DNA from: DIGJ01 sp041821315
GTDB lineage: Bacteria > Bacillota > Clostridia > Lachnospirales > Lachnospiraceae
Direction: 5' to 3'
DNA: 64,000 nucleotides
NCBI GenBank assembly: GCA_041821315.1
Contig: JBGUEO010000002.1
Coordinates: forward strand, 1 to 64,000
The position numbers and the translations under genes are program-made. A model generated the notes under the pieces. It did no database searches and was not told the origin of the DNA. It was given only the letters and a program-made list of their open reading frames with translations. This document shows positions 26,345 through 35,234 of the stretch, piece by piece (the stretch's first letter is position 1; each line of letters begins with the position of its first letter).

Positions 26345-27928
26345 ATGAAAGTAAAATTCAGCAAAATTATGTCAATTTTTATGTGTGTAGTTATGTGTGG
26401 CAGTCTGCTGACTGGATGTGGCTCAACCAGTAACAAAAAAACTGCTAGGAATACAGCAGCAACTGGAAAGACACTGGTTATCGGGAGTGGTCAATCTGCA
26501 GGGACAATGGATCCAACTCAGGCATATGATGGATGGTATTCGGTACGCTATGGTATCTGCCAGACTCTGACAAAAATGAATGATGATTATTCCATTTCAG
26601 GATGGCTGGCAGAAGATGGCTATTCTTCAAATGATGACAATACGGTATGGACGTTTACCATGAAAGATAACATAATGTTTTCGAATGGAAACAAGCTAGA
26701 TGCGGATGCAGTAAAATCTTCGCTTGAGAATGTATTTGATAACGGAGAAAGAGGATCTGAGTATTTCACTCCTGTTTCTATGAAAGCGGATGATCAGATA
26801 CTGACTATTACCACTCAAAAGCCAGAACCAATTTTGCCAAATAAGCTGGCTGATCCGTTATTTTGTATTATTGATACATCGATTGATAACAGTAATATTG
26901 CCGACGATGGCCCAATTGGAACCGGCCCATATATAGGTGAATCTTTTGATTCTATTACAAAAGAGTGTGTTGTAGTTAAGAATGAAAATTACTGGAATGG
27001 AGAAGTAAAGACAGACAAGATTGATTTCATTTATACCGAGGATCAATCCATAATTAGTATGGGACTTCAGTCAGGTGACTTCGATGCAGTATATAATGTC
27101 AGCATGAATGACATTGGAACTTTCGATAAGAATAGTGATTATAAGATTGAGACGAACCCGAGTGGACGTACAACCATCGGTTTTATGAATCAGAATGAGC
27201 AGCTAGGTGATAAAGTGCTACGTGAAGCAATTCTTCAAATGCAGGATAAAGATTCTTATTGTGAGAATTTGCTGAAAAATCAGTATGTTCCAGGTAAGAC
27301 ACTCATAACTTCTGCATCAGACTATGGATATGATACGCTGACTGATCCAAACGAATATGATCCTGACAATGCAGCGAAGTTATTGGACGATGCTGGATAT
27401 GTAGATACTAATGGTGATGGTTACCGTGAGACACCAAATGGCGAGCCAATCAATCTTCGCTTTGTATATTATACCGGACGTCCAGAACAGCAGATAGTTG
27501 TTGAAGTGACTCAAGCTACAATGGCTGAGATTGGAATAAAGGTTACTCCAGAAGTGCATGATACACAGACCGTCATGGATATGCAAAAGACAGGTGATTA
27601 TGATTTGCTTTGCATGAGTATTAACATTATGAACTGTGGAGATCCAGAGAACCAGATTAACACCTATTTCAAAGAGGGTGGCACATATAATGCGACAGGA
27701 TATGTTAGCGAAGCGTTCAATTCTTTGATGGATGAAGTACATGTAACCGCAGATTACGAACTGAGAAAAGATCTTATCAAACAGGCGGAGCAAATTCTTT
27801 TGGATGATGCCGTAGCTATCTATTTCTGTTATCCAATCATGAACTTTGTAATGAAGAATACTGTTGATGGCATTAATTGCACACCGGCAGATTTCTATTG
27901 GGTTGATGAGGATACATCTATTTCCTGA
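26345..27928 (+). CDS. Family 5 solute-binding lipoprotein (nickel/peptide importer)
   Basis: 527 residues. Signal peptide MKVKFSKIMSIFMCVVMCGSLL with lipobox LTGC, so anchored outside the membrane. The mature part follows the SBP_bac_5 layout: MDPTQAYDGWYSVRYGICQTL, then SGWLAEDGY, VWTFTMKDNIMFSNG, IGTGPY and the C-terminal DLLCMSINIMNCGDPENQ. AGGAGG precedes the ATG. It delivers the ligand to the 22758-26293 transporter. The RYGICxTL region resembles NikA-type nickel-binding members to my eye, but specificity is not provable from this. Confidence 0.88.
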   Translation: MKVKFSKIMSIFMCVVMCGSLLTGCGSTSNKKTARNTAATGKTLVIGSGQSAGTMDPTQAYDGWYSVRYGICQTLTKMNDDYSISGWLAEDGYSSNDDNTVWTFTMKDNIMFSNGNKLDADAVKSSLENVFDNGERGSEYFTPVSMKADDQILTITTQKPEPILPNKLADPLFCIIDTSIDNSNIADDGPIGTGPYIGESFDSITKECVVVKNENYWNGEVKTDKIDFIYTEDQSIISMGLQSGDFDAVYNVSMNDIGTFDKNSDYKIETNPSGRTTIGFMNQNEQLGDKVLREAILQMQDKDSYCENLLKNQYVPGKTLITSASDYGYDTLTDPNEYDPDNAAKLLDDAGYVDTNGDGYRETPNGEPINLRFVYYTGRPEQQIVVEVTQATMAEIGIKVTPEVHDTQTVMDMQKTGDYDLLCMSINIMNCGDPENQINTYFKEGGTYNATGYVSEAFNSLMDEVHVTADYELRKDLIKQAEQILLDDAVAIYFCYPIMNFVMKNTVDGINCTPADFYWVDEDTSIS

Positions 27929-27950
27929 TTGACAAGTTGACGCATTAGGA

Positions 27951-27980
27951 AAGAAAAGCGGGCAATCTGCCTGCTTTTCT
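27951..27980 (+). terminator. Hairpin between binding protein and methyltransferase genes
   Basis: AGAAAAGC-g-GGC-aatct-GCC-t-GCTTTTCT forms an imperfect long stem. There is no separate U-tract beyond the 3' arm, so partial read-through into the methyltransferase gene is plausible. Confidence 0.5.
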
Positions 27981-28022
27981 GGATATATAAGAAATTAATA
28001 GGAAATAAAGGAGCAGATACAT

Positions 28023-28766
28023 ATGATGGAAGTAAATAAAAGATTAAATAAAAAAATTAAAGAAGAGGTAACAGACTATTGGAGTTCGCGTGCAGAACAA
28101 TTCAATAAATTGAAAATGAAGGAGCTGAAATCGGATATGCGTAGACGATGGCTGGCGGAGTTTCGGAAGTATCTACCTGCTCAAAAAGGTCTTAAAATAT
28201 TGGATATCGGTACAGGAACAGGATTTTTTTGTTTTTTACTTGCGGGGGAAGGGCATGAGTTGACAGGAATTGATCTTACCGAAGAAATGATACAAGAAGC
28301 AAGAAAATCTTCAACAATTTTGCAGATTCCAGCGACATTTTATGTAATGGATGCAGAAATGCCAGAGTTTTTGGATAAAAGTTTTGATGTTATTGTTACC
28401 CGCAATGTTTCATGGACATTGCCAGATCTTGGATTAGCTTATCAGAGATGGTACCATCTTTTGAAAAATGATGGTGTGTTCATTAATTTTGATGCGGATT
28501 ACTGCAGAGAGAGCAATCATCAGAAATTGCCTAAAAATCATGCACATGCAAAAATCACACAAGAACAGTGGAATGCATATGAGCATTTGAAGGGAGAACT
28601 TCGTCCTATTTCTAATAAAAGACCTGCTTGGGATGTTGAATTGCTGAAATTTGCAGGATTTAAGGAAATCACGATTGACGAACAAGTGGGGGACAGAATT
28701 TATAGTGACATAGACCAGTTCTATAATCCGACACCAATTTTCACAATTGTAGCGCGAAAATCTTGA
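28023..28766 (+). CDS. Class I SAM-dependent methyltransferase linked to the ABC importer
   Basis: 247 residues. Motif I LDIGTGTGFFCFLLAGEG, acidic LTGIDLTEEMI after strand 2, VMDAEMPEF, motif post-II VIVTRNVSWTLPD, and the family-specific KRPAWDVELLKFAGF near the end, as in the broken copy at 22161. An AAAGGAG lies about 9 bases before the ATG. The association with a nickel/peptide importer suggests it modifies the imported molecule or makes a small metal chelator, but the substrate is not known to me; the family (UbiE-like) is functionally broad. Confidence 0.82.
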   Translation: MMEVNKRLNKKIKEEVTDYWSSRAEQFNKLKMKELKSDMRRRWLAEFRKYLPAQKGLKILDIGTGTGFFCFLLAGEGHELTGIDLTEEMIQEARKSSTILQIPATFYVMDAEMPEFLDKSFDVIVTRNVSWTLPDLGLAYQRWYHLLKNDGVFINFDADYCRESNHQKLPKNHAHAKITQEQWNAYEHLKGELRPISNKRPAWDVELLKFAGFKEITIDEQVGDRIYSDIDQFYNPTPIFTIVARKS

Positions 28767-28994
28767 GATTTGTTGGATATAAATATGCCATAAATGGCTC
28801 AAACACCTTGTCAACCCCAATACCACTGCATAAATAGCCCAATGGTATGGTGAAAGACTGAAAGGTGTCCCAAACTGAATAGACACGCCCCTGTATTTCA
28901 ATAGGAATTTTCGTGCAAAAAAGCAATGAATTGCACTGTTTTGGTCTGTGACAGCAGGAATTTTAATAAAGAATAGCAGTGACACGAATGCCAT
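28760..28994 (-). pseudogene. MFS transporter C-terminal fragment
   Basis: Minus-strand reading gives AFVSLLFFIKIPAVTDQNS and then, in a shifted frame, IPIEIQGRVYSVWDTFQ, FTIPLGYLCSG and VDKVFEPFMAY. The IPxExQGRVxSxxxTxQxxTxPxGYxxxGxxVDKVFEPFM stretch is characteristic of MFS macrolide-efflux-type exporters. Only the last ~70 residues remain and a frameshift splits them. Nothing functional is expected. Confidence 0.65.
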
Positions 28995-29091
28995 AGCAAA
29001 TGTAAAAAGCCATCATATGAACATGAATTCTAGGAGGGACGGTATTATATCTTGAGATGAAAGCACAAGAAGTGATTGTTGTGATGATTTA

Positions 29092-30483
29092 TTAATTATA
29101 TAGTTTTTCTAATTTATTTATTTTTTTCATTTCATACACAATAATAATAACGGATAAAACAAATGTCAAACCATCTGCAACTGGTCCTGCCCATAATACA
29201 CCTACTACTCCCCAAAATTTTGGTAGAATAATGACAGCTGGTATTAAAAAAACAATTTGTCGTGATAAGGATACGACTGCAGATTTAAGTGGCTTTCCAA
29301 TTGCTTGCAAGAATATTCCTGACACTGTCTGAAAACCATTTAAAATACAAAACAATAAGAATATTCTAAAACATTTCACTGCAAATTCATTATAGAGTCC
29401 TTCTTCTGATCCAAATATATTTACAATGCTTTGTGGAATTAATTGGAATAATAATGCGGCTAGTACAGTTACAATTGTTGAAAGAATTATGGCGATACCA
29501 AGTGCCTTTTTCACTCTTTTATAATTTCCCGCTCCAAAGTTATAACCAATAATAGGTTGGGCACCTACTGCAATTCCAACAATAATTGAAATTAGAATCT
29601 GATTAACTTTCATAACAATTCCTAATGCAGTTAATGGAATTTCTGCCCCATAAATAGAAATTTCTCCATATATTTTTAATACATTATTCATTACGCCCAT
29701 AACAATTGTAATTGCTATCTGCGTAATAAAGCTGGAGATTCCATATCCAAGCACAACTCTTGCGATGCTCCACTCGATATTAAAACTGTTTTTATCTAGG
29801 GTAATGTTTTTAAATTTTCTAATATAGAATAATGTAACTATAAGTGAAGCTATTTGGCCTAAAATTGTGGCGAGTGCGGCACCTTTTACCCCCATATGAA
29901 ATGTAAAAATAAAAACAGGGTCTAATACAACATTAATTAATGCTCCTAACAACATGGAGAACATTGCAAATTTTGGACTTCCATCCGCTCTAATAATAGA
30001 ATTAAGCCCCGTTGAAATAATAACAAAAGGTAATCCAATTACTATAATTTTTCCATAGTCAAGAGCATATGGTAAAATTAATTCTGTTGCACCAAACAAA
30101 ATAGCGAGTTGTTTAATGAATAATACTCCTATAACGAGCATAGAGATACCCGAAATACAAAGCATTGTCAAAGCATTACCAACACCTTTTGCAGCAGATT
30201 TACTATTACCCTCACCAAGTTTAAGACTAAGATAAGAGGCGGCACCATCTCCAATTTATAGTGCCAATGCCAATGAAATTACTGTAATAGGGAAAATTAC
30301 ATTTGTTGCCCCATTTCCAAGATATCCAACACCTCTTCCTATAAAAATCTGATCTACAATGTTATAAAGTGCATTTACTAAAAGTGATATAACACAAGGA
30401 ATTGCAAATTTTGCAATTAATTTTCCGATGGGCTCGGTTAAATAAAAGCTATTATTCTCTTTTTCATGTTGATTTTGTTCCAT
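29092..30483 (-). pseudogene. MATE-family multidrug/cation antiporter interrupted by one in-frame stop
   Basis: From MEQNQHEKENNSF (ATG at 30483, GGAGAAAA just upstream) to 29092 there is one frame of 464 codons, the normal MATE size, interrupted only by TAA at 30258-30256. The sense around it is SLALAL-stop-IGDGAASYLSL, the conserved first MATE repeat (xxALxxGxGxxxxxSxxLG). The N-terminus GKLIAKFAIPCVISLLVNALY and the second half are well conserved. Apart from the stop the gene looks intact, so this is a very recent inactivation, a sequencing error, or a gene rescued by reinitiation at the TTG at 30171. Confidence 0.85.
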
Positions 30484-30770
30484 TTTTTCTCCAGTCTTAG
30501 GTTTTCCTACATATATTAGCAGATATGAAAAATCTTTTCGTATCGTACCTCTATAAATTCTAATTATCAAGTGACACATTTAGCCATTATATAAGATAAA
30601 ATGTTTCTTCGTAAGCATTATTTTCCCATAAACGTAAGTTTATTACTTATTTATATAAATCATATTTTTTACTATATTTTTATGTGCATTTTGTTTAAAA
30701 AAGAAAGAGATATTAAAAAGTATTGAAATCACACAATATCAAATATAAAGTGTTAGCAAGTTTATAAGCA

Positions 30771-30799
30771 TTGCGCTTCTAGACATAAAATAGTACAAT
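30771..30799 (+). promoter_or_regulatory. Probable promoter of the vanR-vanS operon
   Basis: TTGCGC (30771-30776), exactly 17 bases, TACAAT (30794-30799), 86 bases before the regulator start codon. Apart from this, the ~400-base divergent region 30484-30885 is A+T-rich with no further gene that I can see. Confidence 0.5.
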
Positions 30800-30885
30800 G
30801 TTTTTACATTATTATAAAAGAAATAAGAGAGTTTTAATATGGAAGCGACATCCAAAAGCGATGATAGGGAGAGTGAAATTCATAT

Positions 30886-31584
30886 ATGAGTGAAAGTATA
30901 TTAATTGTTGATGATGAAAAAGAGATAGCTGATTTGATAGAGCTTTATCTTAAGAATGATGGCTACCGTGTTTATAAATTTTATAATGGAACAGATGCAC
31001 TTAATTGTGTCATGTCCACAAAATTAGATATGGCGATTTTAGATGTTATGCTTCCGGATATGGATGGATTTCATGTTTGCCAAAAAATTCGTGAAATGTA
31101 TTTCTTTCCTATCATTATGCTTACTGCAAAGGTTGAAGATATGGACAAAATAATGGGGCTAACGATTGGCGCAGATGATTATATTACCAAACCATTTAAT
31201 CCATTAGAGGTGGTAGCAAGGGTTAAAACGCAATTGCGGCGATATGTACGATATAATCATACAGACGAACAACTTATAGTAGCAGGGAATGAATACGATA
31301 TAAAAGGATTGGTTATTAACAAAGATACGCATAAGTGCTCTTTATTTGGAAAAGAATTAGCATTAACGCCTATGGAGTTTTCAATCCTTTGGCATTTGTG
31401 TGAACATCGTGGTAATGTTGTTTCCTCAGAGGAATTGTATGAAGCAGTTTGGGGCGAAAAATATCTTGACAATAACAATACTGTTATGGCACACATTGGT
31501 CGGTTGCGTGAAAAGCTGAATGAACCCGCAAAAAAACCGAAATTTATAAAAACTGTATGGGGAGTAGGGTATAAAGTTGAATAG
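30886..31584 (+). CDS. VanR-like OmpR-family response regulator
   Basis: 232 residues, very similar in pattern to VanR: MSESILIVDDEKEIADLIEL, phospho-acceptor Asp in MAILDVMLPDMDGFHVCQKIR, PIIMLTAK, TIGADDYITKPFNPLEVVARV, and the C-terminal PMEFSILWHLCEHRGNVVSSEEL ... KTVWGVGYKVE. The GNVVSSExL and LTIGADDYITKPF phrases are shared with vancomycin-resistance VanR proteins. It overlaps the kinase gene by 8 bases and, with vanY downstream, is expected to control D,D-carboxypeptidase production. Confidence 0.9.
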   Translation: MSESILIVDDEKEIADLIELYLKNDGYRVYKFYNGTDALNCVMSTKLDMAILDVMLPDMDGFHVCQKIREMYFFPIIMLTAKVEDMDKIMGLTIGADDYITKPFNPLEVVARVKTQLRRYVRYNHTDEQLIVAGNEYDIKGLVINKDTHKCSLFGKELALTPMEFSILWHLCEHRGNVVSSEELYEAVWGEKYLDNNNTVMAHIGRLREKLNEPAKKPKFIKTVWGVGYKVE

Positions 31585-32683
31585 AAAAAGCAACAGCAAA
31601 TTGAAAAAGTTCAAACAACAAATGACTGCCAAACTATTAGGGCGTGTAATAATTGAAATGGTAGGTCTTGCGGTAGTACTAACAATACTATATTTTTTAG
31701 GAAGGTTTACTTGCAGTTTTCGGACTTGGCAACAAGATGAACCTGCTTACTTTTTTTTAAACGCCCTTAAATATTACTTACCTTATTTAGTATTATTTAT
31801 TATAATGATTGGTATAATTGTACTATTAATACGTGCTTGGCTACAGGCATTGGGGTATTTAGAAGATGTGCTGAATGCTACGGAAAATGTATACAGCGAT
31901 AAAAATAGCTTAATTGATTTACCGCCTGAACTTAAAGAAGTTGAAAGTCAAATGAACCAAATTAAGTTTAATTTAAGTGAAAGCAAGCAAGTTGCAAAAG
32001 AAGCGGAACAGAGAAAAAATGATCTGGTTGTTTACCTTGCTCACGACCTAAAAACTCCACTAACCTCAGTTATTGGGTATCTTACCTTACTTCGAGATGA
32101 ATCTCAAGTTTCCGATGAACTACGAGAAAAATATTTGTCCATTTCATTGAATAAAGCGGAAAGACTGGAAGATTTAATCAATGAGTTTTTTGAAATCACT
32201 CGTTTCAATCTTTCTAATATTACACTTGAATTTAGCAGAGTGAATTTAACTCGTATGCTCGAACAACTAATATATGAGTTTAAGCCAATGCTTTTAGACA
32301 AAAACTTACAATGTGTTCTTAATTTGGCACCAGACATAATGATAAAGTGTGATGTAGATAAAATGCAGCGTGTTTTTGATAATCTGCTTCGCAATGCGGT
32401 AAATTACAGTTTTGATGACAGTGTGATTGACATTGCGGTTATGCAATCAGAGAAAACATTAAAAATTAACTTTGTAAATCATGGTAATACAATTTCGAGA
32501 GAAAAGCTTGATCGAATTTTTGAGCAGTTCTACCGATTGGATTCTGCACGTGTTACAAAGACGGGTGGTGCAGGACTTGGACTTGCTATTGCAAAAGAAA
32601 TAGTGGAGCTACATGGAGGTAAAATAACGGCGATTAGTGAGAATGAAATGATTAATTTTGAATTGACCATTCCCTCATTGTAG
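31577..32683 (+). CDS. VanS-like sensor histidine kinase
   Basis: 368 residues. Two membrane segments (about residues 20-42 and 68-92) enclose a short ~25-residue outside loop containing TWQQDEP; then HAMP-like linker, HisKA with YLAHDLKTPLTSVIGYL, N box DNLLRNAVNYS, VNHGNTI (G1 position, degenerate) and GGAGLGLAIAKE (G2). VanS family kinases have the same small loop and AHDLKTPLTS sequence. By family precedent it senses glycopeptides or cell-wall intermediates and phosphorylates the VanR-like partner. Confidence 0.88.
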   Translation: MNRKSNSKLKKFKQQMTAKLLGRVIIEMVGLAVVLTILYFLGRFTCSFRTWQQDEPAYFFLNALKYYLPYLVLFIIMIGIIVLLIRAWLQALGYLEDVLNATENVYSDKNSLIDLPPELKEVESQMNQIKFNLSESKQVAKEAEQRKNDLVVYLAHDLKTPLTSVIGYLTLLRDESQVSDELREKYLSISLNKAERLEDLINEFFEITRFNLSNITLEFSRVNLTRMLEQLIYEFKPMLLDKNLQCVLNLAPDIMIKCDVDKMQRVFDNLLRNAVNYSFDDSVIDIAVMQSEKTLKINFVNHGNTISREKLDRIFEQFYRLDSARVTKTGGAGLGLAIAKEIVELHGGKITAISENEMINFELTIPSL

Positions 32684-32775
32684 GAAAATCGTAAGAGTTT
32701 CATCACGAATAAATAGTTTTTTATACAGTGAAAACGGATAAAGAGTATGTTTGATTTTGGTATGATTAATATGCC

Positions 32776-32798
32776 AAAGCAAGGATGCTTTTTTTTTG
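32776..32798 (+). terminator. Terminator or attenuator between vanS and vanY
   Basis: AAAGCA-agga-TGCTTT stem immediately followed by TTTTTTT, 36 bases before the vanY start. The stem is only 6 bp, so it may reduce rather than stop read-through. Confidence 0.5.
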
Positions 32799-32832
32799 TA
32801 TTCTTTGCAATTTAAAGAGAGAGGTTATGTCA

Positions 32833-33579
32833 ATGAAAAACGTGCGCAAAAGAAAAAGAAATAGAGTAATAACGATTACTCTCACAACAATTATTTTGCT
32901 ATGTATTATAAGTGCAATATCAATTATAACTAATGGTAGCGATATTTTACATGATCAAATTTATCATGACAATAAAGCAAAAACAAATAGTTTATACGTA
33001 TCGAGCAACAACTTATCAAACGCAGAAAATAATGATTGGAAATTAATTGTTGTAAATGCTTGGAACTGTATTCCGGACGACTATACAGTTACATTAATGA
33101 CGTTAAAAAACGATTTTCAAATAGACGAAAGAATTTATCCTGATTTGCAAGAAATGTTTGATGCAGCGAGAAATGAAGGAATATATCCATTGATTGGTTC
33201 GGCATATCGAACAACCAAACGACAACAGAAATTGCTTACCGATAAAATCAATGCTTATATTGAAGAGGGTTGTTCGAAAAAAGAAGCGAATGAATTGGCA
33301 AAAACTTGGGTAGCTGTTCCCGGAACAAGTGAACATCAAATAGGATTGGCACTTGACATTAATGCCGAAAAAGACAAGTGCACAAATGAAGAGGTGTATG
33401 CTTGGCTAAATACGAACAGCTACCAATATGGCTTTATTATGAGATACCCTGCTGATAAAGAACAAATAACAGGTGTGAATTACGAACCTTGGCATTACCG
33501 ATATGTTGGCAAAAAAGCGGCAAAAGAAATATATGAACAAGATATTTGCCTTGAAGAGTATTTAGATGTTCGTAAATAA
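32833..33579 (+). CDS. vanY: VanY-type D-Ala-D-Ala carboxypeptidase
   Basis: 248 residues from the ATG at 32833, preferred because GAGAGAGG lies 8 bases upstream; an ATG at 32827 is too close to it. One N-terminal membrane anchor follows a basic start (residues ~10-30). The M15B/VanY peptidase domain carries the zinc ligands in SEHQIGLALDI (His and Asp) and YEPWHYRYV (Glu base and His). GSAYRTTKRQQKLL is also typical. It removes the terminal D-Ala from peptidoglycan stem pentapeptides, taking away the glycopeptide target. In the same orientation as the VanRS-like pair. Confidence 0.88.
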   Translation: MKNVRKRKRNRVITITLTTIILLCIISAISIITNGSDILHDQIYHDNKAKTNSLYVSSNNLSNAENNDWKLIVVNAWNCIPDDYTVTLMTLKNDFQIDERIYPDLQEMFDAARNEGIYPLIGSAYRTTKRQQKLLTDKINAYIEEGCSKKEANELAKTWVAVPGTSEHQIGLALDINAEKDKCTNEEVYAWLNTNSYQYGFIMRYPADKEQITGVNYEPWHYRYVGKKAAKEIYEQDICLEEYLDVRK

Positions 33580-33659
33580 AGCTGGAATTCAATTAGATGC
33601 AATTTCTATTCTATACCATTATTCATCATTGTGATCACCACCGTATTTGTAATGTTTTT

Positions 33660-34175
33660 TTAATTAGATAGTAGCAGGACAGACATTAGTCCCAAGAATA
33701 AAGCCGCAACGCTTCCTGCAACAACTGAAATCACCGTATCTGTTTTCTGCTTATCTTTTACCGCTTTCAGCAAGAGTGAATATAGAATAATACCGATTGC
33801 TCCACCGGATACATTGGTTATTAAATCCGTAATATCGGTACTCCCAATTGTAAGAACATACTGCATTGTTTCCAAAGCAAGGCTTGTACCAAAAAAGATG
33901 AGGATTTTACTTCGTAGCTTCATTTTTGGAGCCAGCATAGATAACAAAATTCCGAAAGGAATAAAAATCAAGACATTGTCCCTAACTTCCCCAATGTGAA
34001 AATGTTCGCTTGTAGCAGTAGAGTAATGAAACGGTATCAGGTTGATATTTCTTGTATGATCTATATCACTCAATGTAAATTGTAGCTTAAATAGTATGAC
34101 CCATACCAATATCAACAAATAAAGTACGAATATCATTGAAGCAATAGATTTTAAACGTTTTCTTTTTTTCTCCAT
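33660..34175 (-). CDS. VanZ-family membrane protein
   Basis: 171 residues from MEKKRKRLKSIASM, preceded by AAAGGG; a longer frame reaches 34232. Four hydrophobic segments and the VanZ signature: RNINLIPF, NVLIFIPFGILLSMLAPKM, LETMQYVLTIGSTDITDLITNVSGG. In the Tn1546 van cluster VanZ gives low-level teicoplanin resistance by an unclear mechanism; homologues are common in Firmicutes. It is convergent with vanY, so not in the same operon. Confidence 0.82.
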   Translation of the reverse strand: MEKKRKRLKSIASMIFVLYLLILVWVILFKLQFTLSDIDHTRNINLIPFHYSTATSEHFHIGEVRDNVLIFIPFGILLSMLAPKMKLRSKILIFFGTSLALETMQYVLTIGSTDITDLITNVSGGAIGIILYSLLLKAVKDKQKTDTVISVVAGSVAALFLGLMSVLLLSN

Positions 34176-34454
34176 AGCATATTTTCCCTTTCCTAATGAC
34201 ATATAGAAGTTAAATTTTATACCCAACACCATTCAAGCTGGCTTTCTCCTTTCAGACATACTTGGAATATTTTATTATATCAAAAAAAACTACTCTAATT
34301 GTGATTTTTAGCATGAGAAATTCTTAAGATTTTCTTAAGTTTATAGTTTTAAAGTTCTATTTTCTTTCAGTTCCTTGCCAGTTGCCTGTTGTTAGGGGCA
34401 GACGTAAACAGTAGGTGATATGCGACAAATAGAGTAGGAGAATAGCATAAGCAT

Positions 34455-34499
34455 ACCGTAAAGTCCCATCATAAATATAAAATGATGGGACTTTACGGT
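34455..34499 (-). terminator. Long perfect hairpin terminator of the ABC-M1 operon
   Basis: An 18-bp perfect stem, ACCGTAAAGTCCCATCAT (34455-34472) with its complement at 34482-34499, and a 9-base loop, starting directly after the minus-strand stop codon. Confidence 0.75.
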
Positions 34500-35234
34500 T
34501 TAAGGCTTTTTAGAAAGCTTCTTAAATGAAGCCACATATAAAACCAGTCCTACTAGAGTAAATAGCAGCCGACTCACTATAAAATCGAAAGACAAACTAA
34601 AAACAGGTTCACCGATACGATCAACGGGTAGAACGGTAGGCATATAAGTCACATACCCTTTGGCGAAAATATCAATAAAAGGTGTGCTATTAAAACTTAT
34701 CAATGACAAAATCATAACAATTGGAATCCATGCATAAAGTAAAGTTTGGCTTTTACTGCCTAAAAACATACTCATTCCAAAGACAAACACAAAAGGAGGA
34801 AGTAGTATTATTAAAATCGGTAATAAAAAGTTTTGAAAATTTGTAAAATTAAATGTTGTCTTGTAAAACGCCAAACTTATCAAAATGCAACATAGCGCAA
34901 TAATTAAGTAAGAAATAAACAGAGCTAAACTTTTTGTAGTCAGATACTTTTTCTGTGGTAAAGGAGTAGATGAAGTGATTTCTTTTACTCTTTGTTCATT
35001 TCTAGAAAAAAGTCCTGTGCAAGAAAGCATTAGAATTAATAACATAATCGTATTTATGTCACACAAAAACTTGCAATAACTCCACTGAGAAAAAGGTGCT
35101 GTACCAGAAACACCTTGTATTATTTTTGTATAGAGGTTAATCACTGAAAAGAAAAGTGCAATTATGAAAGTTATCACAAACATTTTTGAAAAAATGATTC
35201 GTTTTAGTTCGTATTTAAGAATTTTTTTATTCAT
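34500..35234 (-). CDS. ABC-2 permease, third gene of the ABC-M1 peptidase operon
   Basis: 244 residues, six hydrophobic segments, starting MNKKILKYELKRIIFSKMF (KYELKRI lead like the N-terminus of its larger partner). FSRNEQRVKEITSSTPLPQKKYLTTK is the cytoplasmic loop typical of ABC-2 permeases in this group. It overlaps the preceding gene by 8 bases. It probably forms the second membrane half of the transporter with the 35227 product. Confidence 0.8.
   Translation of the reverse strand: MNKKILKYELKRIIFSKMFVITFIIALFFSVINLYTKIIQGVSGTAPFSQWSYCKFLCDINTIMLLILMLSCTGLFSRNEQRVKEITSSTPLPQKKYLTTKSLALFISYLIIALCCILISLAFYKTTFNFTNFQNFLLPILIILLPPFVFVFGMSMFLGSKSQTLLYAWIPIVMILSLISFNSTPFIDIFAKGYVTYMPTVLPVDRIGEPVFSLSFDFIVSRLLFTLVGLVLYVASFKKLSKKP

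Noticed and set aside
28434..28994. Long minus-strand frame of 186 codons covering the end of the methyltransferase gene
   Set aside because: Most of it is antisense to a well-supported gene. Only the first part (28994 downward) carries MFS-like sequence, reported as a remnant.
30256..30258. In-frame stop in the MATE gene as a recoded codon
   Set aside because: It is TAA, not TGA or TAG, so selenocysteine or pyrrolysine insertion is not expected, and no recoding element was seen.
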